Part shown: piece by piece, positions 1 through 8,766 of the stretch
Layout of the letters: every line of letters begins with the position of its first letter
Position numbering within the stretch: position 1 is the first letter of the stretch
DNA from: a bacterium
GTDB lineage: Bacteria > Spirochaetota > Leptospiria > Leptospirales > Leptonemataceae
Reading direction: 5' to 3'
Assembly: GCA_024742665.1 (NCBI GenBank)
Contig: JANSYA010000002.1
Span: 124,001 to 188,000, forward strand
DNA: 64,000 nucleotides
The notes under the pieces: generated by a model
The model's input: only the letters and a program-made list of their open reading frames with translations
Database searches by the model: none
What the model was told of the DNA's origin: nothing
Position numbers and translations under genes: made by a program

Positions 1-338
<338 letters not shown>

Positions 339-519
339 TCAAACAGGAGAGTTAGAATGCCAGTCCCGCCGACATGCAAAAGCCCCGCAATTCTGGCAGG
401 TATAGCGGGATCAGGGGATTCTGACCAGTTTTTTTGAGGCGCGAAGGCCGTCGAGAAGGTAATTATGCGATTGGTGCGCCGGTCAGCGGCCGGCGTCGAG
501 TATGTATGAAATCGATCTC

Positions 520-906
520 TCAACCGGCGATCTTCTGGCGGATCTCCTCGAATTCCTCCTGGCTGAGTTTCAGGCGCGGGCGCGCAAAATTCGTATCGTC
601 GATGGCGTCCAGAGGAATCAGATGGATGTGGACGTGGGGCACTTCCAGACCGACCACCGCCACGCCGACGCGCTTGCACTCGACGGCCGCGCGGATCTTC
701 GCCGCAACGCCTTTGGCGAAGATATGCAGGGCCGCAAGCTCGTCGTCTTCCAGATCGAAGATATAGTCGGTCTCGCGCTTCGGCACAACCAGAGTGTGTC
801 CCCGCTTCAAGGGCTTCACGTCCAAAAAGGCGATGTGCCGATCGTCTTCGGCTACTTTGTGGCACGGTATGTCTCCGGCGATGATCTTCGAAAAGATAGT
901 GGGCAT
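520..906 (-). CDS. HIT family nucleotide hydrolase/transferase
   Basis: A 128-residue protein with the histidine triad HVHIHL at residues 91-96; the middle histidine of the triad is the nucleophile in this family. The N-terminus (TIFSKIIAGDIP, then LDVKPLKRGHTLVVPKR at ~28-44) is that of bacterial Hint/HinT-like proteins, which hydrolyse adenosine phosphoramidates and related mononucleotide conjugates in the cytoplasm. Length is normal for the family. It starts 30 bases after the stop of the acyltransferase gene on the same strand, so the two are probably co-transcribed. No link between the two activities is evident. The substrate cannot be read from the sequence. Confidence 0.93.
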   Translation of the reverse strand: MPTIFSKIIAGDIPCHKVAEDDRHIAFLDVKPLKRGHTLVVPKRETDYIFDLEDDELAALHIFAKGVAAKIRAAVECKRVGVAVVGLEVPHVHIHLIPLDAIDDTNFARPRLKLSQEEFEEIRQKIAG

Positions 907-936
907 GCCCCACGGGCGCTCGTTCCCCGCGGACCG

Positions 937-2139
937 TCAAGAAGAAGAGCGCGACTGGTGCGCCGCCTGATTCTTGCGTATCGCATCCGTCGCCGCGCGC
1001 GCCTCGGATTCATAATCTTCGATGGCGTGGGATAGAAAGAGCAGGGGCCAGCCGGCGAAGGGAATATGATACGCCAGACTCTTCAGGTTTTTCGAAAGCG
1101 CCCGCATAAAATCAAAGTTGCCATGGGACATACGCACCGGCTCCGCGACGTTCGGGCGCTGCTGAAAGAGACGGTCGTGCTCCGCGAAGAGCACCGGCCA
1201 GCCCGCCGGCAGAATATAAAACAGGCGATCCCGGGCCGCCAGCCAGGTTTCCGCCAGCTCGTCTAAATGATAGGGATCGTGGCCGTGCCGCGCCACGGCT
1301 TCGTCCAGATCTTCCTGCATGCTCTTCTGAACTTGCGAGGAGATATGGCGCAGCTCTTTGACCTTCAGTTTTTCCAGGGGCTGATCCGTAAGATCGTCGA
1401 TACGGATGCGCCGGCCCCGCACATAAGTCAGCTTCGCCGGCAGACCGAAATAAAACGACCAGGGCTGCAAGGAAACGAGCGTGGTGAGCGGACCTACCGG
1501 CACGAATGGCAGGCCGAGCTTCTGCACGAATTTGTTCAGAAAATCGGATTTATACCCCAGCGGATTAATGTACTCTCCGTTGACAGTTAAGACCGGCACG
1601 ATGTCCGAACGATGCTTGATCGCCATGCGTACGAAGGAATTCGAGAAGCGCTGCATATGATAGCGTTTGTCGAAACCTTTTCCGATTCCGGCGATGCCTT
1701 CAGGATAAATCAACACGCCGCCTTCCCGGCCCCGGGCCGCGAGCCCCTCGAAATTACGAATCGTCGCATCGACGCCGCCTGCGCGTTTCCAGAAATTGGG
1801 CGAAAAGAACGGTGACATGATCCGTCGCGCGGAAAGCGCCGGCGCGGTCAGAGGACGTGCGGCGCGGGAAAAATCATAGCCGGCCAGCGCATATAACTTC
1901 GACATGAAAATGATCGCGTCCCAGGGAAAGGACATCCCGGAGTGGTTGCCGGCGTAGATCAAAGGCGCTCCAGACGCCGGCGGCTCCGGCACCGTGTCGA
2001 AACCCACCAGCTCCGCTCGAAAATAATCGCGCGCGAGCAATTCAACTACGTTTTGCGAGACGCTCGTAGAATAGGCCGGATCGAAATGCGCGTCGAGAAT
2101 GGCGGCATGGTTCGGAGCCGACGTCGGATCATGATTCAT
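937..2139 (-). CDS. PlsC-type glycerolipid acyltransferase
   Basis: A 400-residue protein with acyltransferase blocks. NHSGMSFPWD at 65-74 is a loose form of the NHx4D catalytic box (seven residues rather than four lie between His and Asp). YPEGIAGIGKG at ~145 is the glycerophosphate-binding PEG box. Members transfer acyl chains to glycerol-3-phosphate, lysophosphatidate or other hydroxylated acceptors at the inner membrane. The C-terminal ~150 residues extend beyond the minimal PlsC domain and include the hydrophobic stretch LAYHIPFAGWPLLFLSHAI. The widened NH...D spacing suggests a divergent branch, so I do not assign PlsB or PlsC. Its stop lies 30 bases upstream of the HIT gene, likely one operon. 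Confidence 0.82.
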   Translation of the reverse strand: MNHDPTSAPNHAAILDAHFDPAYSTSVSQNVVELLARDYFRAELVGFDTVPEPPASGAPLIYAGNHSGMSFPWDAIIFMSKLYALAGYDFSRAARPLTAPALSARRIMSPFFSPNFWKRAGGVDATIRNFEGLAARGREGGVLIYPEGIAGIGKGFDKRYHMQRFSNSFVRMAIKHRSDIVPVLTVNGEYINPLGYKSDFLNKFVQKLGLPFVPVGPLTTLVSLQPWSFYFGLPAKLTYVRGRRIRIDDLTDQPLEKLKVKELRHISSQVQKSMQEDLDEAVARHGHDPYHLDELAETWLAARDRLFYILPAGWPVLFAEHDRLFQQRPNVAEPVRMSHGNFDFMRALSKNLKSLAYHIPFAGWPLLFLSHAIEDYESEARAATDAIRKNQAAHQSRSSS

Positions 2140-2233
2140 GCTTTTTGGTATACCCCGAACCGCCGCGTTTCAGTATGATGCAAATCAGACTTTCTCAGCG
2201 AATCGTCTGAATTGAGTTTCTTTCGAACAGATC

Positions 2234-4309
2234 ATGCGCCGCAGCTCAAGCCTTCTCAAACTCCCGAACCGGGCCGCCTCTGGTTTGAGACTCGCCGCGA
2301 CGGCCCTCTGCCTGGGACTCGCCGCCGGCTGCTTGAGCAACGGCCTGCTCGAAAACTACGCCCGCGCCCCCGAATCTTCACGGCCTCTGCATCCGCCGCT
2401 GCAGTTAGAGCCGCTGGTCGTGACCGGCACTGTCGGAGAATTTCGCAACGGCAATTTCCACTACGGCCTGGACTTCAGCACCGGCGGCGACACCGGGGCG
2501 TCGGTCCACGCCGTGGACGCGGGTTTCGTGCGTCAGATCATGTTCGGGCGCTACAATATTGGATACGCGGTGCGCGTCGAACATCACGACGGGCGCGTTT
2601 CGCGCTACGGCCACCTGAGCGAATTCTCCCGGCGCATTCTCGCGCACCCGGACGTAGCACAGGTTCACGATCGCATTTTATTGCGCCGCGATTTCGTGCT
2701 GCAGATTTCGGACGACAGCCTGCCGGTCCGGCGCGGCGAAGTCATCGGCAGCTCGGGCGAGACCGGCATTGGTTTCCCGCACTTGCACTTCGAATACATC
2801 AACAGCGACGGGCGGACCTGGCTGAATCCCCTGCGCCACGGACTGGAGCTTCCCGATCGACGGCCGCCGGTGCTGCGATTCTTAACGATCGCGCCGGCGA
2901 ATGCGGACTCGCGTCCGGGCGGCCGAACAGAAGTTCTGCGTATTCCCCTGCAGGCGGCGGGACCGCCCGTATGGAATCCCGCTCCGGGCCGCCGGCGCTT
3001 CGAGCAAAGCTACGTTCCAACCAAAGCTCTCCGGGCCCGAGATCTACTGGTCCGGGGCGGCGTGCGCTTCCAGCTCGACGCCTACGACGCCGCCGAACCG
3101 GCCGGCCGCGCACGCCTGGGCCTGGCGGAAGGCCGGCTGTACTTTAGCGATGCGCCGGAGCAGGAACTCTTCGCCTTCCACTTCGATCGCCTGCAACGCC
3201 TGCCGTCCTATCGCCACGGCCTGCTCTTCGATCGCACCCGAACCGGTCTGCGGGGCGGCGCCCGCTATCTCTACAATTATTACGATCGCGCTCCGGGGGC
3301 TTTGCCCTTCGTAAGCGCGGCTCCGCTCAGTGTGAGTCCGCAGACAATCGGCCCTTCCCGTTCCATCACTCTCAGCGGCGCCGACGCGGCCGGCAACGTC
3401 GCCACGGTCCGCCTGAGCCTCAGCTCCGATGCGCCCGCAGACGCCGGCGAACCGGAAGCTCCCGCGACGGCTCCACCCGCAACGGTCTTCGCCGATCGGA
3501 AAGCCACTCTCGCAAGCAAGGCCGGCGACGCCCGCCTGGATTTCACAGCGGGACAGACCTTCGAAGACCTGAATCTGCGCCTGCGCTCGATGGGCAAGAC
3601 CCGACGATTGCCCCGGGGTTTGCAGGCGCTTTCGCCGGCCTTTTTGTTCGAACGCGTGTCGGCATCTTCCGGGTCACGCCCCCGAGCCGGCGCGGCCACG
3701 AATATGAACTCAAGCTATCTGGATTTTTTGAGTCCGATCAAAGGATCGGTAGCGGCGATCGCCCCGGCCCGAGCCGGAGTTCGCCCGGGCCAGGTGGGAG
3801 TGTATCGCCTGGGACGGCGGAGCGTCTATCCCCTGAGCCTGCCGGATCCTCTGCCCCTGCCTCCGGCGAAGCCCACCAGTGCAGAGCAGCACACTCTGTT
3901 CGCCGACGGCCGCTATCATTTTCGCACGCGCAGCACCGGCCTGTTCGCAGTGCTGGTCGATCGAGCGGCGCCGGAGTTTCAGTCCGTTCGCCGCAACGCT
4001 CCCGGCCGGATCCGCAAGCGGCCGGCGAAGCATCGCAAATTTCGAGGCGATCTGTACCGTGCTCCGGAGATGCGGCTGTTTCTGCGAATCAAAGACGTGG
4101 GTTCCGGCGTGGACTACAAAAGTCTGCGCGTCACGGTCGACGGCATCGATTGCTATACGGATCACGATCCGGATCACAAACACGTCGAAGTCTTCTGGCC
4201 CGCGCATATTGCAAAGCCCGGCGATCATGTGTTGATTGCGCGGGTGCGGGACCGGGCCGGCAACGCGGCGAAGACCTGGCGCTATGCCTATCGCGTGTTA
4301 AAAGAATAG
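2234..4309 (+). CDS. M23 (LytM-like) metallopeptidase lipoprotein with Ig-like C-terminal region
   Basis: A 691-residue protein. Residues 1-33 are a lipoprotein signal (hydrophobic core, lipobox AAGC with Cys33), so it is probably anchored in a membrane facing the periplasm. Zinc ligands of the M23 fold are visible: H76 and D80 in FHYGLDF and H195 in HLHFE (H193 is the paired catalytic His), with GHLSE at 126. M23 enzymes cut peptidoglycan cross-bridges or act as amidase activators. An insertion of ~40 residues lies between GHLSE and the HLHFE box. The C-terminal half has two segments resembling Ig-like folds (IKDVGSGVDYKSLRVTVDG, ARVRDRAGNAAKTW), which often bind cell-wall or surface targets. 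Catalytic residues are complete, so it is likely active. Confidence 0.88.
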   Translation: MRRSSSLLKLPNRAASGLRLAATALCLGLAAGCLSNGLLENYARAPESSRPLHPPLQLEPLVVTGTVGEFRNGNFHYGLDFSTGGDTGASVHAVDAGFVRQIMFGRYNIGYAVRVEHHDGRVSRYGHLSEFSRRILAHPDVAQVHDRILLRRDFVLQISDDSLPVRRGEVIGSSGETGIGFPHLHFEYINSDGRTWLNPLRHGLELPDRRPPVLRFLTIAPANADSRPGGRTEVLRIPLQAAGPPVWNPAPGRRRFEQSYVPTKALRARDLLVRGGVRFQLDAYDAAEPAGRARLGLAEGRLYFSDAPEQELFAFHFDRLQRLPSYRHGLLFDRTRTGLRGGARYLYNYYDRAPGALPFVSAAPLSVSPQTIGPSRSITLSGADAAGNVATVRLSLSSDAPADAGEPEAPATAPPATVFADRKATLASKAGDARLDFTAGQTFEDLNLRLRSMGKTRRLPRGLQALSPAFLFERVSASSGSRPRAGAATNMNSSYLDFLSPIKGSVAAIAPARAGVRPGQVGVYRLGRRSVYPLSLPDPLPLPPAKPTSAEQHTLFADGRYHFRTRSTGLFAVLVDRAAPEFQSVRRNAPGRIRKRPAKHRKFRGDLYRAPEMRLFLRIKDVGSGVDYKSLRVTVDGIDCYTDHDPDHKHVEVFWPAHIAKPGDHVLIARVRDRAGNAAKTWRYAYRVLKE

Positions 4310-4320
4310 AGTGACATTGC

Positions 4321-4341
4321 GTGCGCTTCGTAAACGCGCAC
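4321..4341. terminator. Short hairpin between convergent genes
   Basis: GTGCGC at 4321-4326 pairs with GCGCAC at 4336-4341, nine-base loop, in the 46-base gap between the M23 gene and the convergent ferritin-like gene. There is no T-run, so terminator function is a positional guess. Confidence 0.3.
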
Positions 4342-4355
4342 CTGTGCGCAGCGCG

Positions 4356-5033
4356 CTAAACCGCCGCCTGCAGCCGCGTAAAAAATCCCGCGAAGCCCTG
4401 CGCTTCCTGCACCCGGTAGCCCTGCAAACGTTCTTCGCACTGCGGGTCGAGGCGCCGCGCGGCCGAATACATATCCGCGAGATGCTGCTCTTCTTCGAGA
4501 ATTACGCCGGTCAAACGAAGGGGCAGATTGCGCGCTTCGAGCACCGCGTCATACGCGGGATAGAGCCAGCCCGCGCGTTCTTCAATCAGGGTCGTCACGT
4601 AGAGATAGCACAGCTCGGGCCCGACCGTCGGATCGGCGTCAGCCAGATCGCGATGGACCAGGGCGTCGAGTCCATGAAAATAACGGGCGGCTGAAAAACC
4701 CGCCAGCAGCTCGGACAGCGCGAAACCCGGATCGGCGTCGGGCGCTACGCGTTCAATCGAGCGTTTGAAAAAATAGGCGTGGCGGGCTTCTTCCGCCAGG
4801 TGCTGCAGGGCGATGCGATCCGCGCGTCGTCCGTTTAAAGACCGCGCGATCTTACGCGTGCCCATGAATTCCAGGAAGGCCAGGGTGTTCAGCCAGCGGG
4901 CGTGAATCTCCGGCTCATCGACAATGCGATTCAAGAGCGCGTTCAGGGCGCGATCATCGCCGCTGACGATAGGAGTCGCCGGTGCGGAGTTTGCTGGATG
5001 CGATGCGGGATGCGCGGAAGCAGAAGCGTTCAT
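4356..5033 (-). CDS. Ferritin-like (diiron-type) protein
   Basis: A 225-residue protein. After a ~25-residue Ala/Pro/Ser-rich start it is predicted all-helical, with four helix-borne acidic motifs in the order expected of a ferritin-like four-helix bundle: an early Glu (AFLEFMGTRK), EEARHAYFFK, then TLIEERAGW and EEEQHLADM. Two ExxH pairs (EARH, EEQH) could hold a diiron site. The family includes oxidases, hydroxylases and iron-binding proteins; nothing here selects among them. A ferritin/bacterioferritin storage role is not supported, since the sequence is not close to either. It converges with the M23 gene and lies ahead of nothing obvious on its own strand. Confidence 0.6.
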   Translation of the reverse strand: MNASASAHPASHPANSAPATPIVSGDDRALNALLNRIVDEPEIHARWLNTLAFLEFMGTRKIARSLNGRRADRIALQHLAEEARHAYFFKRSIERVAPDADPGFALSELLAGFSAARYFHGLDALVHRDLADADPTVGPELCYLYVTTLIEERAGWLYPAYDAVLEARNLPLRLTGVILEEEQHLADMYSAARRLDPQCEERLQGYRVQEAQGFAGFFTRLQAAV

Positions 5034-5097
5034 ACGAAATACGGATCCCGGGGCCGCCGGAACCCGTCAAGAGTGAAACGACGACCTGAACGGCCGC

Positions 5098-5526
5098 TCA
5101 GGACTGGAACTCGAAGCCGGCGTTGATCAGGCGATCATCGATGCGACCGCGCCAGCGGGTTGCGACCCGGACCGGAGTCGGTCGACTATCGAGCTTCAGG
5201 ATATATTCGACGTGCATGGCCGGAACGGCCGGGTCGTGACCCGCGCCCAGTTCAAACACCAGGCTGCAGCCGCTTTCCGAGAGATCCAGAACGATGGCAT
5301 AGCGCAGCCCCCGGTCGGCCAGAACGCCGTTTTTTTCGAAATAGGCCAGATCGGGCGAAAGGATCGCGAACTGGTACTCCGCCGGAATCATGCGGGGTTC
5401 CCGACGGCGGTTTTCGTCCCGACTCCCGGAGGATTCCCGGGCGGTGAGCAGCTCCAGGCTGCGGGCGCGCACGTACTCTTTCGCTGTTTGGAGATTTGCG
5501 GCGATTGAGTCAGGTCTTTCAGTCAT
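5098..5526 (-). CDS. PilZ-domain protein (likely c-di-GMP receptor)
   Basis: The start MTERPDSIAAN gives 142 residues; an upstream ATG at 5559 would add 11 residues and neither has a clear ribosome site. PilZ hallmarks are present: the arginine-rich box NRRREPR (~48-54) and the downstream DLSESGCSL, equivalent to the D/NxSxxG motif. Together these clamp the guanines and phosphates of cyclic di-GMP, so binding is likely. There is no fused output domain, so it would act as a stand-alone effector binding a partner protein. An N-terminal ~45-residue helical segment could serve that purpose. No c-di-GMP synthase or phosphodiesterase gene is in the window, so the signalling partner is unknown. Confidence 0.82.
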   Translation of the reverse strand: MTERPDSIAANLQTAKEYVRARSLELLTARESSGSRDENRRREPRMIPAEYQFAILSPDLAYFEKNGVLADRGLRYAIVLDLSESGCSLVFELGAGHDPAVPAMHVEYILKLDSRPTPVRVATRWRGRIDDRLINAGFEFQS

Positions 5527-5717
5527 GGCGAATTGGCACCGACTTCGCAGATAACCCATTTACACCGGAATGTCAAACGCATTCGCACTGCGCCCGACGG
5601 GATTTCGCAGGCGTGGGGCGGCAGGTCGCGTTTTTTTCTCCGTCGCCGGGAAAAATCAAACTTTACGACCACTGCCAGGGCCTGATACAGGGAATTCTAC
5701 TTTCCCAGGAGCGAAAC

Positions 5718-6482
5718 ATGTTCGAATCCAAAATCGCACGGCGCAATCTGCTCGCCGGCGTTGTCTTTACTATCTGCACCCTGTTCAGCGCCAGTCCGCT
5801 GTTCGCACTCGGCACTTACGCGGAAGGCCGGGCGGTGATCAAGCTGACCAAATTCGAGAGCAGCGGCATTATATTCGAGTCGTATGAGGGAACCGCGACT
5901 GTCACGACCTTCGACGCGAAAGAAAACTGCAACTCGGACGAGAACGAATGTTATACGCCCACGACCGAGAGCATCTCCATCAGCGTGCGGCCCGAATCGA
6001 AGGCGGCCGTGAACTTCATGCTGAAGAATCTCGGCAAGCAGATGCTGATCCACTACTGCATTCATCGCATCGAGCCGATCGCGCTCAAGACCGATTTTGA
6101 AATTCTGAACGCTCAGCCGGTTTCGGCCGGACGTCCCGCGGACCTGGCAGACCGCCACACCGTCAAGAAATCCGGCGCCCGCCGTAACTTTTCCGTCCGC
6201 GGGAAGATTCTGCGCCTGGAAGAACGCGGCACCGCCGTCAAGACCTACGAGGGCCTCTACAAAGATCTGCAGCGGGGCAAAGTCCATCCCTTCTCGATCA
6301 CCGAAGAATCCATGGCGGCCTTCGCCTTTCGCGTCATGCAAACCGGCCAGCCCCACTACCTGGGGATTACCCAGGCGTACGTCACCGGCTTTCGCGAATC
6401 TGATTTCGACGTCTTTGAAATCAATCGCAAAGATCCGGCCGGTGGACTCGTCGACGAAGTCTCGAATCCGGACGATGAGTAA
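5718..6482 (+). CDS. Secreted protein of unknown function
   Basis: A 254-residue protein starting at ATG 5718, seven bases after AGGAG. An upstream in-frame ATG exists at 5496 but would destroy the signal peptide. The N-terminus (RRNLLAGVVFTICTLFSASPLFA) is a Sec signal with cleavage near LFA-LG. The mature part is beta-rich with a cysteine pair (ENCNSDENEC) and a lone cysteine in MLIHYCIHRIEP. I do not recognise the family; it resembles exported hypothetical proteins of Leptospira-type genomes. It ends five bases before the N-carbamoylputrescine amidase gene, so the two share a transcript, but an exported unknown has no obvious place in polyamine synthesis. Confidence 0.78.
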   Translation: MFESKIARRNLLAGVVFTICTLFSASPLFALGTYAEGRAVIKLTKFESSGIIFESYEGTATVTTFDAKENCNSDENECYTPTTESISISVRPESKAAVNFMLKNLGKQMLIHYCIHRIEPIALKTDFEILNAQPVSAGRPADLADRHTVKKSGARRNFSVRGKILRLEERGTAVKTYEGLYKDLQRGKVHPFSITEESMAAFAFRVMQTGQPHYLGITQAYVTGFRESDFDVFEINRKDPAGGLVDEVSNPDDE

Positions 6483-6487
6483 ATAAA

Positions 6488-7336
6488 TTGCGCGTCGGCT
6501 ATATGCAGCTCACGGCGGGGGAAGACCCCGCCGAAAATCTGGAGCGCACCGTCGCGGAAATTCGTGCGGCCGCAAAAAACGGCGCGCAGATCGTCTGCAC
6601 CCAGGAGCTGTTCTGTTCGCGGTATTTCTGCCAGACCGAAGACGCAAACAAATTCGATCTGGCGGAGCCGATTCCCGGCCCGACGACCGAGCGCCTGCAG
6701 ATTCTCGCGCGCGAACTGGATATCGTCATCCTGGCTTCGTTGTTTGAGCGACGCATGCCCGGCCTGTATCACAATACCGCCGCCGTGATCGACGCGGGGG
6801 GCGAGCTGCTCGGCATCTATCGCAAGATGCACATCCCCGACGATCCGGAGTACTACGAGAAGTATTATTTCACTCCAGGCGACCTGGGCTTTCGCGTCTG
6901 GGATACTCGCTACGGACGCATCGCTGTCTTAATTTGCTGGGACCAGTGGTTTCCGGAAGGCGCCCGGGCCGCCGCCTTGCAGGGAGCCGAAGTCCTGTTT
7001 TATCCGACGGCCATAGGCTGGCACGACCACGAAAGCGCCGATCACGCCGCCCAGCACGAGGCCTGGCAAACGATGCAGCGCAGTCACGCCATCGCCAACG
7101 GCGTATACGTCGTGGCCGTGAATCGCGTGGGACGCGAGGATCAACTAACTTTCTTCGGCCAGAGCTTTGCGGCCGACCCTTTCGGCCGTATCGTGCACCG
7201 CAGCCCCGCGGATGCCGAGGAAACGATTGTGCTGGACCTGGATCCGGCTCTGATTGAAAGTACGCGCAGGGACTGGCCCTTTCTTAGAGATCGCCGAATT
7301 GAATATTACGGCGATTTAAACCGGCGCGGACGATAA
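6488..7336 (+). CDS. aguB: N-carbamoylputrescine amidase
   Basis: A 282-residue nitrilase-superfamily enzyme with the catalytic triad Glu40 (TQELF), Lys113 (YRKMHIPDD) and Cys150 (LICWDQWFPE). The segments YRKMHIPDDPEYYEKYYFTPGD and CWDQWFPEGAR are typical of N-carbamoylputrescine amidases rather than of general omega-amidases. It hydrolyses N-carbamoylputrescine to putrescine, CO2 and ammonia in the cytoplasm, the last step of the agmatine route. The start is TTG at 6488, five bases after the preceding stop. The preceding reaction is supplied by agmatine deiminase at 26.1 kb and agmatine itself by the decarboxylase at 35.2 kb, so the pathway is complete in the window although scattered. Confidence 0.93.
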   Translation: MRVGYMQLTAGEDPAENLERTVAEIRAAAKNGAQIVCTQELFCSRYFCQTEDANKFDLAEPIPGPTTERLQILARELDIVILASLFERRMPGLYHNTAAVIDAGGELLGIYRKMHIPDDPEYYEKYYFTPGDLGFRVWDTRYGRIAVLICWDQWFPEGARAAALQGAEVLFYPTAIGWHDHESADHAAQHEAWQTMQRSHAIANGVYVVAVNRVGREDQLTFFGQSFAADPFGRIVHRSPADAEETIVLDLDPALIESTRRDWPFLRDRRIEYYGDLNRRGR

Positions 7337-7434
7337 TCGGCCGATACTATAGACAGCTTCGAACTTCGGACTGGAGCCGTGCGGCTTTCGCCGAACGCGC
7401 GCTTAATATTCACGCCGGAGTTCGCCCGCAATTA

Positions 7435-8730
7435 ATGGATCCAATGAGCGCACCGGCGACCAACACCGATCACTTTCCCGCCCGCTGCGCCCGCATCGTT
7501 GAAAATCGCGAACGCTACGGCGATCTCGTGGATTTGCTGGCGCCGTACTATTTCAAAGGCGACCCCCTGGCCGACGCCGTCGTCGATACCTTCGCCGCCA
7601 TGCCTCCGGGCAAAGGCAGCAAGCTGCTGAACGAAGCTCTGGCCCGGGGCGCGGACTTTACAGAAATTCCAAATTTGCCGGAATCGCTCCGGGCGCTCAT
7701 GGAGCAGGTCACGCACAAACCCCTGTGGGTCGATCTGGACAAGGTCAATCTGGGCGGCGCGACCTATATGCGCGCGGGCTTTCTGGGATCGATGGCTCTG
7801 CTCTGTTATTCCCTGCCCTATGGATATTTAAGCCCGGCGGCCAACAAACCTCTGGTATTCTCAGGCCGGCTGGTCCAGCGGGCCTATCGCCGCTTAATGG
7901 AAACTTCGCGCTTCGTTCTGGAAGTCTGCAAACCGGGCGGACTGGAAGTGCGCGCCCCCGGTTTCATGATCTGCGTGCGCGTTCGTTTGATGCACGCCCA
8001 GGTTCGGCGGCTGCTGCTGAAATCCGGCCGCTGGGAAACCCGCGCCTGGGGCATTCCGATCAATCAATCGGATCTATTGGGAACCAATACTCTGTTTTCC
8101 GTGATCGTGCTGCGGGCCCTGCGCAAAAGCGGGCTGCGTTTCTCGGAAGAGGAATCCGAAGCGGTCATGCACTTCTGGAAGTACAACGGCTATCTCTCGG
8201 GACTCGATCCGGAGATTCTGGCGTCGACTGAAAGCGAAGGCTGGCGCATTCTAAATCTGATCATGGATTCCCGGGAGCCCGCCGACGAGGACTCGCGCAT
8301 TCTCGCCCGCTCCCTGATGGACGCGGGCGGCGAGGCCGCGCATCTGGTGATGGGTTTCGAAGAAACTCGCTGGGTTTCCCGCGCTCTGTACGGATTTTCC
8401 CAGGCGTTTATCGGCGCGGACAACGCGCGCGAACTGGACTATCCCAAAACGATTTGGTCGCGGCTTTTGCCCTTCTTGAAAATCATCGTTGCGTGCTCGG
8501 AAGTCTTACGCAGAATTGTGCCTGGCGGAAATAAAATCGCCCGGCGCGTCGGAGAGCGGATGTGGCAATTCGCCATTAATAACGGCCTGCAGGGTCGCCC
8601 CGCGCAGTTCGGTTTACCGGAAAAACTGGGACCGAAGACAGGGGCAGGGGCCGGGAAGCCAGAAGCCCCGGACGATGAAAAACAAAAAAAGCGCGGCAGC
8701 CTCGGCTTCTTAAAACGGAAAGATTCCTGA
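7435..8730 (+). CDS. DUF2236 / MpaB-rubber oxygenase family protein
   Basis: A 431-residue protein. The centre has the DUF2236 pattern: RVRLMHAQVRRLL at ~182-194, then W200 and WGIPINQSDLLGT at ~205-217. In the family, which includes the latex-clearing protein Lcp and fungal MpaB, such conserved His/Arg residues surround a b-type haem. Members are haem-dependent oxygenases acting on hydrophobic substrates. The C-terminus is a Lys-rich low-complexity tail (~390-431). There is no signal peptide, unlike secreted rubber oxygenases, so an intracellular or membrane-associated role is more likely. It lies 36 bases ahead of the cNMP/methyltransferase gene on the same strand. The substrate is unknown. 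Confidence 0.78.
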   Translation: MDPMSAPATNTDHFPARCARIVENRERYGDLVDLLAPYYFKGDPLADAVVDTFAAMPPGKGSKLLNEALARGADFTEIPNLPESLRALMEQVTHKPLWVDLDKVNLGGATYMRAGFLGSMALLCYSLPYGYLSPAANKPLVFSGRLVQRAYRRLMETSRFVLEVCKPGGLEVRAPGFMICVRVRLMHAQVRRLLLKSGRWETRAWGIPINQSDLLGTNTLFSVIVLRALRKSGLRFSEEESEAVMHFWKYNGYLSGLDPEILASTESEGWRILNLIMDSREPADEDSRILARSLMDAGGEAAHLVMGFEETRWVSRALYGFSQAFIGADNARELDYPKTIWSRLLPFLKIIVACSEVLRRIVPGGNKIARRVGERMWQFAINNGLQGRPAQFGLPEKLGPKTGAGAGKPEAPDDEKQKKRGSLGFLKRKDS

Positions 8731-8766
8731 TCCACAGAGCGGCATCAGACGGAGCGGTATCATTTT